A stretch of 64,000 bases of DNA from Coriaria nepalensis (taxonomy: Eukaryota > Streptophyta > Magnoliopsida > Cucurbitales > Coriariaceae): the NCBI GenBank assembly GCA_027186245.1, contig CP114492.1, forward strand, positions 4,972,501 to 5,036,500, given 5' to 3'. Under the pieces are notes generated by a model. The model had not been told where the DNA came from, made no database searches, and worked only from the letters and a program-made list of their open reading frames with translations. The position numbers and the translations under genes are program-made. Below, piece by piece: positions 24,149 through 35,533 of the stretch (positions are counted from its first letter, which is position 1; every line of letters begins with the position of its first letter).

Positions 24149-24921
24149 GATCATACCTCTATTGATGCTTGAAATCAAACTTTCATTTTCTTAAGCTTAA
24201 ACAATCTGCCAAGAGATTAAGGTTCTCTTTGAGCTTTGAGTGATTATTGCTAATGATGGATATGGAAGTTGAAGAGGAAGATGATAAGGATGATATTTTT
24301 TATATATAGAAGTGATAGAGATGATATAGGAGAAGTGATAACGTTGATATTTTTTAGGCAAAATCACCTTGCTAGGGAGAAGAAGAAGAAGATGAGAAGG
24401 AAAGAGACACATTTTTTTGTTTTTTGTTTTTATAGGAGAAGTGACAAAGATGATATTTTTATCATTTATAACGCAAATGTTTCTTGAATTTTCAAGAGGT
24501 TATATGTATATTTTGACTTATTAGATATTTTTCTTATCATCCAACTTCAATCCTTATAAATAAAATTTGATTCTCATCTCTTTTAACGGATGACCGGCCA
24601 TGGGTTCTAATTGGGACCAAATTTCATCTTTTAGGCTATTATTGATCCTAAAATTAGTAAATTATAAATTTTGGCGCATGATGGTTTTGGCCAAAATTTT
24701 ATTTTTATTTTATATCTAGATTAATAAAAATAAATAAGGTCATAATTTCTATCCATCAAAATTAATTAAATTTATGTTCTACTTACTCAAGAAAACCTGC
24801 TTGGAAAACTACTGTTGATCTTGTAAGATTTCATCCTTAAATCTTAACTTGAATTGAATGTTTCTCTTATAATATTTAAGGTACAAAATTAACCTAACTT
24901 TGAGAGGCAGGAAAAAGGATA
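24149..24921. other. AT-rich interval, no gene recognised
   Basis: It contains a low-complexity GA-rich patch (24,250-24,440) in which a GGAGAAGTGA...GATGATATTTTT segment occurs twice. The overlapping open frames on both strands here come from composition bias and are not genes. Confidence 0.6.
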
Positions 24922-25100
24922 TTACAATGAACAAATGTCATTAACCTCTTGCTTAGTAACTTCACCAATATCTACTTGATCTTCAGCTATTGTCTCCTTC
25001 TTCCACTTTTTAATAGGAGGTAAGGAGCCTATATATGTCCATGTCGATTTAGAGGGCGGGGTGACCAATTTCCCCTTTCCTTTATCCTTTACACCCTCGA
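24922..25100 (-). CDS. Unidentified open exon-like segment
   Basis: The minus strand is open from 25,100 down to a TAA at 24,922-24,924, about 58 codons. The peptide is rich in Lys, Pro and Thr, with segments KDKGKGKLVTPPSK, STWTYIGSLPP and EEDQVDIGEV-like acidic text (as read: AEDQVDIGEVTKQEV). A 3' splice acceptor (ATGCAG, then TCGAGG) lies immediately upstream. A donor-like GTATAAGT at about 25,229-25,222 would join in phase to an open frame ending TRSNKT. The composition looks more protein-like than the surroundings, but I recognise no family. It could be a gene fragment captured by or belonging to a transposon. Confidence 0.2.
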
Positions 25101-25879
25101 CTGCATTTATAAGAGATATGAATATATATTATAGACAGAAATAGTCTTAATATAAATACTTAGTGAGTTTTGAAGAAAATAAAGACAAAAAAAACATATA
25201 TCAAGATGAAACCACAAAGTACTTATACAGGTTTTGTTGCTTCTTGTGATGCCACATGTTTTCGCTGCGTAGAGACCTCCTAGTAACATCTAAACATCAA
25301 TAAAGAGGGTTATAAACATCATAAATTAATTTTAAATGAGAAACCAAAAAAATGCAAGGCTGTTTATGTTAACTCCTAATTATACCCTACATATTATACA
25401 AATAAAAAAAATGCAAAAATGTCAAGACTAAGACTATAAGTCACAATCACATTATGTCTTAGCTATTGTTGTAATAAACTTTGACCTTCATACAAGGAAA
25501 ATAGATCATTGATATATAAGAAAACAGTATGAGAAGGATTCTTAAAAAAAATAGATTGGTAGATAAGAAAATAGTATAACAAGGAAAATAGTTTTATAAC
25601 TAAAAATTACATAACAAAAGATATTTAAGAATGCAAAATGAGTTGCAGAAATAAAATGACTTTCTTGTGCTTATGTGGGGGACCAAATTATGACTATCAA
25701 GTTCATATCATCAAAAAACCTTAAAGTAACAAAATGTCTCAACCCATGTGCATCATGATAACTACCAAATAAATGGAAACATATGCCACTCAATTGATTG
25801 CTTAACTTAATTATCCATAAACCTTTAACAAACACTAATAATTTCCACTAACTTTAAATTCAATCATGCGACTCAATTA
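25101..25879. other. AT-rich interval, no gene recognised
   Basis: Apart from the candidate donor exon near 25,229-25,289 (minus strand), I see only AT-rich sequence without domains or repeats. Confidence 0.5.
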
Positions 25880-27184
25880 TTTGCCTAACCAAGCCCCGGG
25901 ACTAATCGGGACTATGACTTAAATAGAAGAATCAATCTAGCACAATAATAGTTATCACATGTACTTATTGAAATTCCTCATATTTCTCATTACGTAGGTG
26001 GTCCATACACCTTGCAAAAGGTCAATGTATGTCTAATGGGTTAAGTCATTAATCATGTAAGGTGATCTTATTAACTATTTGAATTAAAAGTGGTTTTGAA
26101 GTCCAAATGTTCATTCATTAGAATAGATAAAATCCACAAATTGTTGTGGGGACCACCTACCGGCATAGTGTAGAACTTATTCGATCTCACACATAAAGAA
26201 TGACAGATCTCGAGTGAAACCTAAATTGTAGAATTTTACTTGTCCTTGGAGAACTTAATTTAAGAGATAAGTTATTAGTTAGTTAATTTATTAAGTCTCT
26301 ATCACATTGCACTACTAGCATAACTAAAGTGTGATTTAGATTTAATATGAAATTAAATAATTAAATAGAAGAATATTTAGTTGACTATTTGAATATATTA
26401 AATAGAGATTTAAATTATTTAAAATCGATGAATATTTTTTGGGTCAAAGGAAAAACATGGTTGGCCGTAAAGTGTTAATGGGCTGAACTGGGTTAATGGG
26501 CTACGCCTATAAGAAGTCCAAATTTAATAGAGTAAAATTGGTCATTTCATTTGGGATTAATGGTCTTTAATTCTATGGTAAAACCTATAAAGAAAAATGG
26601 ACTCATAATTGATCATGGACGTTCATTTAATAAACCAAGCCTTAAAAGCCCCAAAAGGGATGCGCTCAAAAGAGAGTGCCTTATGCCTTATAAATACAAG
26701 GCACTCTTCTGTAAGGCAACATTCATTCCCCTTGCCACCCACTAAGAGAGAGAAAGAGAGAATTGTTCTCTCATCTCTCATATCCATTTCTTTCTCTCTA
26801 AGTCTCTTACTCATGAGTTAGGATTGAGACTAGAAAACAACCCGAAATTATTGTTCCTATTTACTAGTATTGGAGGCCAAGTAACGGCTCAGAACTGAAC
26901 CACCTTGGAGAGGTGGCAACCGGCAGCGACTGGCGGTAATTGAAGCATTTGGCCAGCCTTGGAGAACTTGGGGCTAGGTATATATCTCTTCTATTCTATC
27001 CCACTTCTTAAATTATATTCTAGTTTAGTTTCTTAATTAGAATATGCAAACTGGATATCTAAATGAACTTTATATTCATATGCAATCACCCAGATCTTGG
27101 TGTAGTCTGGTTGAACCGAGGACCCATAAGCTAAATTTTAAATAACACTTTTGCTCCAATTTCTAGGAGATTCATCGAATTATA
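25880..27184 (+). repeat. Copia A 5' LTR, start truncated
   Basis: Homology to the 3' LTR begins at about 25,880 (GACTAATCGGGACTATGAC beside GACTAATCAGAACTATGAC at 38,609) and runs through the TATATCTCTTCTATTCTATC block at about 26,980 (39,639 in the 3' copy). The first ~840 bp present in the 3' LTR are missing here. The end is placed just before the primer-binding site. Confidence 0.75.
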
Positions 27185-27185
27185 G

Positions 27186-27198
27186 TGGTATTAGAATC
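27186..27198 (+). other. Copia A primer-binding site, decayed
   Basis: TGGTATTAGAATC resembles the initiator-methionine tRNA complement used by most plant copia elements (TGGTATCAGAGC). The differences include C-to-T and G-to-A changes expected from decay of methylated cytosines. It follows the 5' LTR, at the right place. Confidence 0.7.
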
Positions 27199-28559
27199 TC
27201 GGGTTTTATGTAGAAATTTTTTTATTTTATCTGATTGAGTTTTTATGTTCCTAGTATGCTCATTTTTGTGTTTTTTCCACGGTTTTTAAGCTATTTAAGT
27301 TGCTGAAAATAATATTGGTATAGTCCCCAAAATGACCTTTGTTTCTATTTAAATGTCAAAAGAGTGGCTAAATGGGCGGCACCACTTATGGATAGTAGGG
27401 TGCATGGCTTCCAGACAACCAATACACTGTTAACTGCCCAATGGTAACCACCACCCTCACCAGAGAAGCAGCGGCGGGTGCCACTGCACATAGAAATGTT
27501 GGTGTTACATCTAGCAACGGCTGCCGTAAGATGTTGTTGTTGCTACCACCCTAGCATGGGGCAATTGCTATCGAGTAATAGCATGCCTGCCTAGGGTGTT
27601 TGGAAGCCGCCCAATAAAGATTTGGGTCCTAAAGGACCTGATGGGTATAACATGTTTTTGAAAGAGTTCATCCTTGAAAAGTATAATAACTTGGAAAATA
27701 TTATTTAAAGCATTATTGAAATATTTATATTTATTGGCATGCTAGTTTGATCGATAAACCATTTGCATGATTTGTTTGATTAATAGTTAATCATACATGT
27801 TAGATCTAAATTTTATTTAGATGAACACATAATGAGCATCATAAGACATTGAATGTGATTGATGGATAATATAAAGGTTGATTAAATTGTTTGATTTAAA
27901 CATGTATGATAGATATGATACATGCATAAGTATTTCAATATGGAGTCTCACTAATTTGAATTTTATACTGATTGTGTATGTATGAAGACATCATGATAAG
28001 ACAAATAATATTAAAATCCATTATGCATAATATTAAGCTTGTAAACTATGTAAGAATGTCTCACATAGTGCCTTCCAAATATTACAATGAATTTGAGATT
28101 AATATTCATTAATAAAGTCTTAATGCATGTGATGGCATTATTTCAACTATATTTGACTATGAACACATAGGAGAATAGTAGCTCATGTAATTATTTAGTC
28201 ACAAGAATGTCTTGGGTTAAGCTTAACTAGGAGACATGGTTGGCTACAGACACATGGGACCATGGTCTCCTAAAGGCAAGTAAAGAAGTTACATGTGATG
28301 TTATTGCGAAAATTATTTCTCTACCTTATATGTTTATTATGGTGGATCACGAACATATGAGACCATAATATTCGATGTGGGGGTCCTCAACCTACTAGGA
28401 GAAAAGTGTTTTTCCTAGTTCACTTAAAAGGGTCATATCGATTGTAATAAAATTATGGGAGCTTTTTAGTAAGATAAATAGTCTCTTATTTCTAGTAATT
28501 GATAGATTTTACTAAGTACTTATGTTATGTAATTTTTGTTTATTCTCATAAAAGTAGCT
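27199..28559 (+). other. Copia A leader region, non-coding
   Basis: This lies between the primer-binding site and gag. No domain or conserved frame is visible. Segments near 27.43-27.60 kb are unusually GC-rich for this window. It is long for a copia leader, so a further old insertion is possible. Confidence 0.5.
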
Positions 28560-28628
28560 ATGACGAGTAGTTTCTTGCATTCAATCCTAGAACAAAATAA
28601 GTTAGTTCGTGTTAACTATAGGGATTGG
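28560..28628 (+). pseudogene. Copia A gag, N-terminal part
   Basis: An ATG at 28,560 opens a frame reading MTSSFLHSILEQNKL and then NYRDW, the conserved start of copia gag (a short S/L/D-Q-N helix followed by N-Y-x-x-W). The frame is cut after the Trp codon by the LTR at 28,629. The matching downstream part resumes at 32,768 with LRKLGIVL and EKLAYVL, which is the normal continuation. The break coincides with the 5-bp target duplication. Confidence 0.85.
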
Positions 28629-29504
28629 TGTAGCAACCTGCATTATTCAGACCATTACATTACTATATTTTTCGTCGAAAATGCAGAATTTTTTTTTTAT
28701 AATTATTACTATGTACAATATTAAGACGGAACTTTACAACGTAGCTATAGTCTTGGTACCACTACCTCCTCCACAATCGACGTACTCTCTTGGTAAGTTT
28801 GTTAGGGGTAACTTGATCAGTTGCTTACCTTTAGTGCCTACAACATGGAACATAAGACACGTGAGCTTTCACTCAGCAAGTACAAATATAACTCACAAAA
28901 TAGTTATAAATGCATATGATGTATGAAACATTTAATATATAATAATCTTAAACCTATATTCTTCGTAAAGGGTATTATTATATGATTCTATCTTACTCAT
29001 TCTTACACTTTCTAACTTTTTCTTTTATTGGGGCTTGTGTATGTACCAGTTGAGTGCTCAACCAATGGAAAGATGAGGGAGCGACCCAAACTGAACCTTT
29101 ACCCATAGTCCTTGCATGCCTCGGCATGTAGTAACATATATAAATAAACATAATTTATCATCATCCCTTCTTCATTGGGCCTTGACCCTTCCTCTGAGGG
29201 TGGGTATGATACTAAACTATTCTATCTCATTTCCTCCTATCTTCATATACCACTTAATTTCTTAACATGAAACACGAGATCAACTTTGTATGATGATCAT
29301 GAGTGCATATGTTGCTAAAGCATTTTCTATAAGCACCAACTATAACAATTATGACACTCATAACAGTCAATAATTTCATGACTACAATTAATAACTTGAA
29401 CATTCATGTAATTATTAGAAACAACTCATCAAGTTTCAAAAATAATTTCCATGTAGGTGAGGTTTGTACTTACTTTTTCTTATTATTTCTTTGCAGAACC
29501 TTAA

Positions 29505-29900
29505 ATAATCCTCTCTTCACTAGGCCTCGGCTCTTCCTTCAAGAGATTACTTATCATGATCCTCTCTTTATTGGGCATTGGCCTTTCCTTCGAGAGGTAA
29601 GTTATCATGATTCTATCTTCATTAGGCCTCAACTCTTCCTTCAAGAGGTAACTTATCATGATCCTCTTTACATTGGGCCTCAACCCTTCATTCCCAAGGT
29701 AACGTATCATGATCATCTCTTCATTGGCCTTGGCCCTTCCTTTGAGAGGTAACTTATCATAATCCTCTCTTCATTGGGCCTCGTCCCTTTCTTTGAGAGG
29801 TAACTTATCACGATCCTCTCTTCATTAGGCCTGGCCCTTCCTTCAAGGGGTAACTTATCATGATCCTCTCTTCATTAGGCCTTGCCCTTTCCTTCGAGGT
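29505..29900. repeat. LTR minisatellite 1 (50-56 bp unit)
   Basis: About eight imperfect copies of a unit containing CTCTTCATTGGGCCTCG, CCCTTCCTTCGAGAGG and TAACTTATCATGATC. The last copies are spaced exactly 50 bp (29,770, 29,820, 29,870). A single unit occurs earlier at about 29,166. Both strands stay open through several units, giving repetitive peptides such as HDPLFIG. Confidence 0.9.
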
Positions 29901-30034
29901 TTCATTTCTTACTTCACATTTTATTCCACTTATTCCTCTTAATTTCCTAATATAGATTTAAGGTAAATGTACATAATTCATTTACGAACATATGCTATTA
30001 TGAAATTCAGGAATCAATAATCCATAACTAATTT

Positions 30035-30620
30035 AGCATTCATAACATTCAATCAATTCATGATGATTATTAAGACAATATTATCATCTTAGCATTCAAT
30101 CAATTCATGATGTCATAAAGCAACATTATGATCTTAGAAGTCAATCAAGTTCTCGATAGATCATAAAGCAACATCCATATCATAGCAGTCAATGAATTGA
30201 CGATGACTGATAATGTAATATTAACATCTTAGCAGTCAATCAATTTATGATGACTCATAAAGTAACATCCGCATTTTAGCAATCAATGACTGAAAAAGTA
30301 ATATTAACATTTTAGTAGTCACTCAATTTATGACGACTCATAAAGCAACATCCACATCTTAGCATTCAATGAATTCCCAATGATTGACAAGGTAATATTA
30401 ACATCTTAGTAGTCAATCAATTTATGATGACTCATAAAGCAACATCCACATCTTAGCAGTCAATGAATTCATGATGATTGATAAGGTAATATTAACATCT
30501 TATTAGTCAATCAATTTATGATTACTCAAAGCAACATTCACATCTTAGCAGTTAATGGATTCACGATGACTAATAAGGTAATATTAACATCTTAGTAGTC
30601 AATCAATTTAACCACTCATT
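30035..30620. repeat. LTR minisatellite 2 (47-bp unit, 94-bp dimer)
   Basis: The units alternate between an AGTCAATCAATTTATG...AAAGCAACATCC type and an AGTCAATGAATTC...AAGGTAATATTAAC type, each about 47 bp. The first type starts at 30,316, 30,411 and 30,505 (95 and 94 bp apart), so the array is organised as dimers. The start of the array is irregular. Confidence 0.9.
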
Positions 30621-31299
30621 AAATTTTGGAAAATATATTTCATATTGTAGGTGTGATCTATACTTACCTAATGCCCACTTTTGTTGGAAAGGTTTATGGG
30701 TATTCTCCAGTCACCGCGTTAATTGTTCACCTATCCAAATGAAGAATTTAACTTAGCTTAATAAAAGCTTAACTTTCCATAAGCTTTTATATTTAGTTAA
30801 CTTATCTCACTATACATTTCTCATTTATTTTTGGAATCTAGTTCTACATATTTTCTTATTATAACTTACTTGATTATCATTTTTACCTTATGATTCAAGC
30901 CATTCTAATTAACCCTTGAAAACATAATGTCTAGGCCAACCCTTTCTTAAGTACATAATAGAGTTTTGGATCTTTGCATCTCATAAACCATAACTCCCAT
31001 TGATCTGGGATTTTTGTTCATATTTATATATGCCTCTTATGTGAGGTATATAATATTTTTAGCCCAAAACTCAATTATTTATCACATCTTTTACTTCATT
31101 CATCCTAGTTGCATAATTTCGGTTTCCTTCTGTTTGATTTCATATTTTCAATTATCTAGGTTTAACACTTGATGTCCTACAACATTCTAAAATTTTAATG
31201 GTATTCTCCACCAACATCTTATTAAGATACAATAAAAATTGCAGCTCAAGATTCGTATATTTACCCCTTCAAAACTCATTCATCTTAAGATTGTCTGAT

Positions 31300-31995
31300 A
31301 TAGTAGATGTTGAGGCATCGAGTACGTTGACCCATCTAGTATGTCGACCCATCGAGCACATCGACCTTCAAGTACGTCAAGCCATCGACTAATTCATATT
31401 TTGGAGGCATCAAGTGCATCAACCCATCGAGCACATTAACCCATCGAGCACGTCGACCCGCCAAGCATGTCGACCCATCAAGCACATCAATATGTCGAGC
31501 ATGTCGACTCATCGAGCTTGTCGAGCCATCAACATATTTAAAGGTGTTGAGTATCTCAAGTACATTGAGCCATTTACATGCTTAAAGGCATCAAGTATGT
31601 TAAGTACGTCAAGCCATTCCCATGTTTGAAGGCATCAAGCATGTCGACCCGTTGAGCCACCACATATTTGAAGGCGTCGAGTCCATCAAGTATGTCGAGC
31701 CAATCACATATTTAAAGGCGTAGAGTACGTCAAGTATATCGAGCCATTCACATATTTGAAGACATTGAGTATATTGACCCATCGAGCACGTCGACCCGTC
31801 GAGCACGTCAACCCGTCGAGCATGTCGACCTATTGAGCATGTCGATCCGTCAAGCACGTCAACTCGTCAAGCACGTCAACCCATCCACATATTTGAAGGC
31901 ATCTATTATATCAATATGTCGAGTACGTCGATCCATCCACATATTTGAAGGCATCGAGTATGTCATGCATGTCGAGCCATTCACATATTTGAAGG
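31300..31995. repeat. LTR minisatellite 3 (17-bp basic unit)
   Basis: A CG-containing repeat built on CGAGCACGTCGACCCGT, 17 bp in its most regular part near 31,785-31,870, interspersed with longer units containing CACATATTTGAAGGC. It is far richer in CpG than its surroundings. The frames open through it are repeat translations. Confidence 0.88.
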
Positions 31996-32545
31996 TTACG
32001 ACATCTACTTTTATTCCGTAAGATTCCAAAATTTGTTATGAACATTATCATGGCAAAAAGTGTATTTCGCCATGATAATGTTCATAATAACTTCGTTCTA
32101 ATTTTAGTTTCTTACATACTTCGCACTTAACTTCCAAAATTTGGATCTTGATGATTACAGATCTTTTTGGGTGTTTGGCTTTGTTTCATTTTCTTCCAGA
32201 TTGCAACTTACAGATATAAACCTATAACTTTGAGACTATAACCCTTACCTTAAGTTTCAGTAAACCCAAGATGGAGAAAGAGAAGGTTAATAGAAAAGGT
32301 GATGCAAGGAATAAAGGATCTACAAAAGTTTTTTGGTAAATTCACTCCTGGCATAATTTGAAGAGAGTGTTGAGAACTTCACCTATCCTTATTCCTTGCT
32401 AAACAGTGGTTGTGATAGATGTCTTCTGTTTGTTCTATAACCATGATAACTAATCCTTTACTCTTCCCAATTGTCAAGTTTTAAATGACAAAGTACTTTT
32501 CCACTTGTGCTAGTGAGGCAGTGAAATATTTCACTGTCAACAAAC

Positions 32546-32632
32546 TATATATATATATATATTTGTATATATATATATATAAACATACTTTAAACGTATA
32601 TATATGTATTTATATATATATATATATATACT
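32546..32632. repeat. (TA)n microsatellite in the solo LTR
   Basis: Nearly pure TA runs are interrupted by short spacers. The equivalent (TA)n position recurs in the other gypsy LTR copies near 52,130-52,208 and 56,660-56,740, so it belongs to the LTR. Confidence 0.85.
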
Positions 32633-32762
32633 CATACTTCTAATCTTTACTATATACTTTATGAGTTTTAACTATTTAATAAAACTATACTACTTCATAG
32701 TTAGTTAGATAGAATGTATTTGCCTATCAACTACATATTGTCTGAAATTCATGGGGTTTACA

Positions 32763-33483
32763 ATTGCCTTAGAAAATTGGGAATAGTTCTAAGGCATGAA
32801 AAGCTTGCTTATGTTCTTACCCGAAGTGTAGTGACTTCTCCCAAAGAGGGAGCAAGTGCCAAAGAGAAAGTCGTTTGGAACAAATGGTTTAACCAAGACG
32901 TTAAAGCTAGATTCAATATATTTTCCTCTATGTCGAATGAGCTTATGAGGAAATATGAAACGATGCATGCCATAAATATTGTCGAAAGTAAATGCAATCT
33001 GAGGTAAAGATAGTCGAACCAAGAGATATGACATCTTGAAAGTATTATTTCATATGAAAATGACCGAGGGGCCACTTTTGGGAAACACATGCTTAAAACG
33101 GTTAGGTGTATCGAGAAGCTAAATGGTCTAGGTTTCAAAATCCTTCTCTCCATTTATTTTGAACTATAACATGAATTCAATTAACACCTACTATTCATAA
33201 ACTGCCCAAAATGTTACAATCGACTGAGATTTAAGAATAGATGTGGAACTATCAAATGATTTAGTTATCCGATCACTCCCTAAATCCTTCACTCAATTTG
33301 TTTTGAACTACAACATGAATAAGTTAACACCTAATATTCATAAACTGTTCAAAATGTTACAAACTGTTGAGGGATCACTTAAAAGGGAGAAGAATGTGTT
33401 GCTCATGGAAGGCCATCATGCTAAGAAAAGTAAAGCTAAGAAACAAGGTAACGGTGAATCTTCGAGGCAAAAAATGTCATATG
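32763..33483 (+). pseudogene. Copia A gag, central part
   Basis: After the target duplication the frame reads LRKLGIVL, EKLAYVL, then KWFNQDVKARF and MSNELMRKYE, a standard copia gag series ending in a stop near 33,005. The frame is then broken. Homology resumes near 33,243 with SLPKSFTQFVLNYNMNKL, KMLQTVEGSLKREK and a Lys-rich KKSKAKK tail. The region between contains a partial duplication of the NYNMN segment. Gag is cut again at 33,483 by a copia solo LTR. Confidence 0.88.
33152..33372 (+). repeat. Imperfect 145-bp-spaced duplication inside gag
   Basis: About 75 bp at 33,152-33,228 (TTTTGAACTATAACATGAA onward to TGAG) is repeated at 33,297-33,372. In the first copy two extra bases break the reading frame after the Asn-Met-Asn motif. 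It may reflect template switching during reverse transcription or a later local duplication. Confidence 0.8.
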
Positions 33484-35533
33484 TGAAAGTGTATACCCAT
33501 CAAGCCAATCAGATTAGACCTAAATGGGTATACATTTTATATGGAATAATTTTATTTGTGAATACTATCAATATTATTTTTTTTTTATTACCCATTCAAT
33601 TAATAAAGGTAATTTCGATTTATCATGTTCATTAGTCATGTTGGAGCTAATGAATTGTGTTCATTAAATGCATATCATGGTAAAATCATGTATCCTAAGT
33701 TATTCAATTGAGGCATGATAAGATCATGCCAATGAGATACAAGTTTCTTAAGCCTTAAGATACGAATTGTTCGTAGTCATAGGATTATCAAGAGGGACAT
33801 TGATAATTAAGATAAACGATCACATAGTTCATTTCTTAAAAATGTAGGATGGTTGCTCTCTTGACCAATAATGTTAGGAGAGCATTGAAATTATTATGTG
33901 GATGCTTGATGGAGACCAAGTGCACTGAATGTAACATATAGATAATATTCAACGGTAACAATACTAACTGTTAATGAGAGTTATCTGAGATCATCATTGT
34001 TGGATATGGAATAATATTCTATATTTTGACTTCATCTTACCTAACCCTAGTCAAGGGTTAAAAATGGTGAATTGTTGGATATGGAATGTTGCATATGAAT
34101 TATGACTGATCAAAATAAAATTCATCACTTCTATATTCAGAAGTAAAATCCTATGAATTATATATGGAATAAATGAATCTTTGCAAAATAGTAATAGTAT
34201 GAAAATAATTTTCTATAAATACATTGTCATTGTTCATAAAGATATAATATATTCATATGACTTATCTATTAGAGTTTAACAAGTAAATCATGCTCTAAGA
34301 TTAATCAGGATGTTAGTTGATGGAAGGATCAAACTGTACATATTATAGTCATGAAGGGTTCTTATGGAAGATCATATATTCTCATCTCATGAGAGCTTTT
34401 AATGCTTTGCTAAGAGATCACTTGACTTGGGGGGTTTAAGTTAAATTGGTCATGAGATGACCATGTTAACCATTTAATTTGACAGGAAGTTTTAAATTAA
34501 ATAAATGTAATTTGAAATTAGATAAAATCATATAGCGATATGAAACCTTCCTACTAGCATGATGTAAAACCTAATTAATCACATACAATAAGATTCTTAG
34601 TAACTTAGTTAATTTTCTCGAAGAGAAGTAAAAATACACCAAATTACAGTTTAAGGGTAAAATTGTAATTTAGATTGTAGTTAGATACAAGAGCAAAAAT
34701 ATAATTTTTTTCATTTTTTAAACTAATGTCATCCAAATTGCTACCACAACTTAGATGACATTAGTTTAATTAAATATTAATAATTTACAATAAGACTTTT
34801 ATTTAATTATAAAGACTCCTGAAGATTTGTAATTAATATTTAGACAACAAATGGGTAATGGATAAATTTTTTATAGGATTTCATGGGCTAAATTGATCAA
34901 AGAGTTAATCAAATTACATAGGTATAATATCCACATCGTGGCCAGCCATAGGTGATAGATAATGACCCATTGTTCACTTCATTAGATTAAGGGAGCCTTG
35001 GATTAAGTCAATAGTTGACTGGGTCAAAATTGTAAGTTAATTTTATGGTAACAGAAGACCTTAAGAGCATAATATACGGCCGAATATGTGCCTTTGTCCA
35101 ATTGGACTTAGCCAAAATCAACTTCAGAGAAATGAGAGTCTTTCTCTGTTCATTTTCCTTGAGCTTTTTAATTTAAGAGATGAATCACAAAGTACAAATT
35201 AAACCAAGTGACATGAATTGTGTAGATTACAGTTAAAAGGTGAACAAGTGGGCTCCTTATTTTTCTCATGAAATTTTGGCTTGATGAAGAAGAATGGTTC
35301 GGTTATGTAATTGTTCAGTTCTGCATTAAGATCGGTAAGTTTTCATAAATCTTTATCATTTTAGTTTCTTGGTACATTACTGTATTTGCCATAGTATATA
35401 TATGTGTGTGTGTAATGTATATAAGATATAATCTTGATCTTTGTTGTAATATGTTCATGTGATAATCAAGTTTGGATTTCATCCAAAAATTTTAAATTTA
35501 TTGATTCTACTGCAGATTATCCATAGACTAACA
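33484..35533 (+). mobile_element. Copia-family solo LTR (2,050 bp) inserted in gag
   Basis: It begins TGAAAGTGTATACCCATC, matching the copia A 3' LTR start at 37,759 and the reverse complement of the solo LTR end at 48,978. It ends CATAGACTAACA at 35,533, matching the reverse complement of TGTTAGGAAACATAGG at 46,974. Flanks are ATATG (33,479-33,483) and ATAAG (35,534-35,538), four of five identical. Gag homology resumes immediately after with a zinc-knuckle remnant, which confirms the insertion. The interior is non-coding, although short chance frames exist. Confidence 0.85.

Larger units (their letters stand above)
28629..32762 (-). mobile_element. Gypsy-family solo LTR (4,134 bp) inserted in copia gag
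   Basis: The edges are TGTAGCAACC at 28,629 and GGGTTTACA ending at 32,762, and the same edges bound the LTRs of the gypsy element at 49,174-57,015. The flanking five bases are ATTGG (28,624-28,628) and ATTGC (32,763-32,767), a target duplication with one mismatch. No internal retroelement domains lie between, so it is a solo LTR left by LTR-LTR recombination. Minus orientation is inferred from the complete family member. It contains three minisatellites and a (TA)n tract. The open frame at 29,351-29,752 is a translated minisatellite, not a gene. Confidence 0.88.

Noticed and set aside
31198..32021. Several overlapping open frames on both strands (60-82 codons)
   Set aside because: They follow the 17-bp CpG-rich minisatellite, which happens to lack stops; the peptides are simple repeats.
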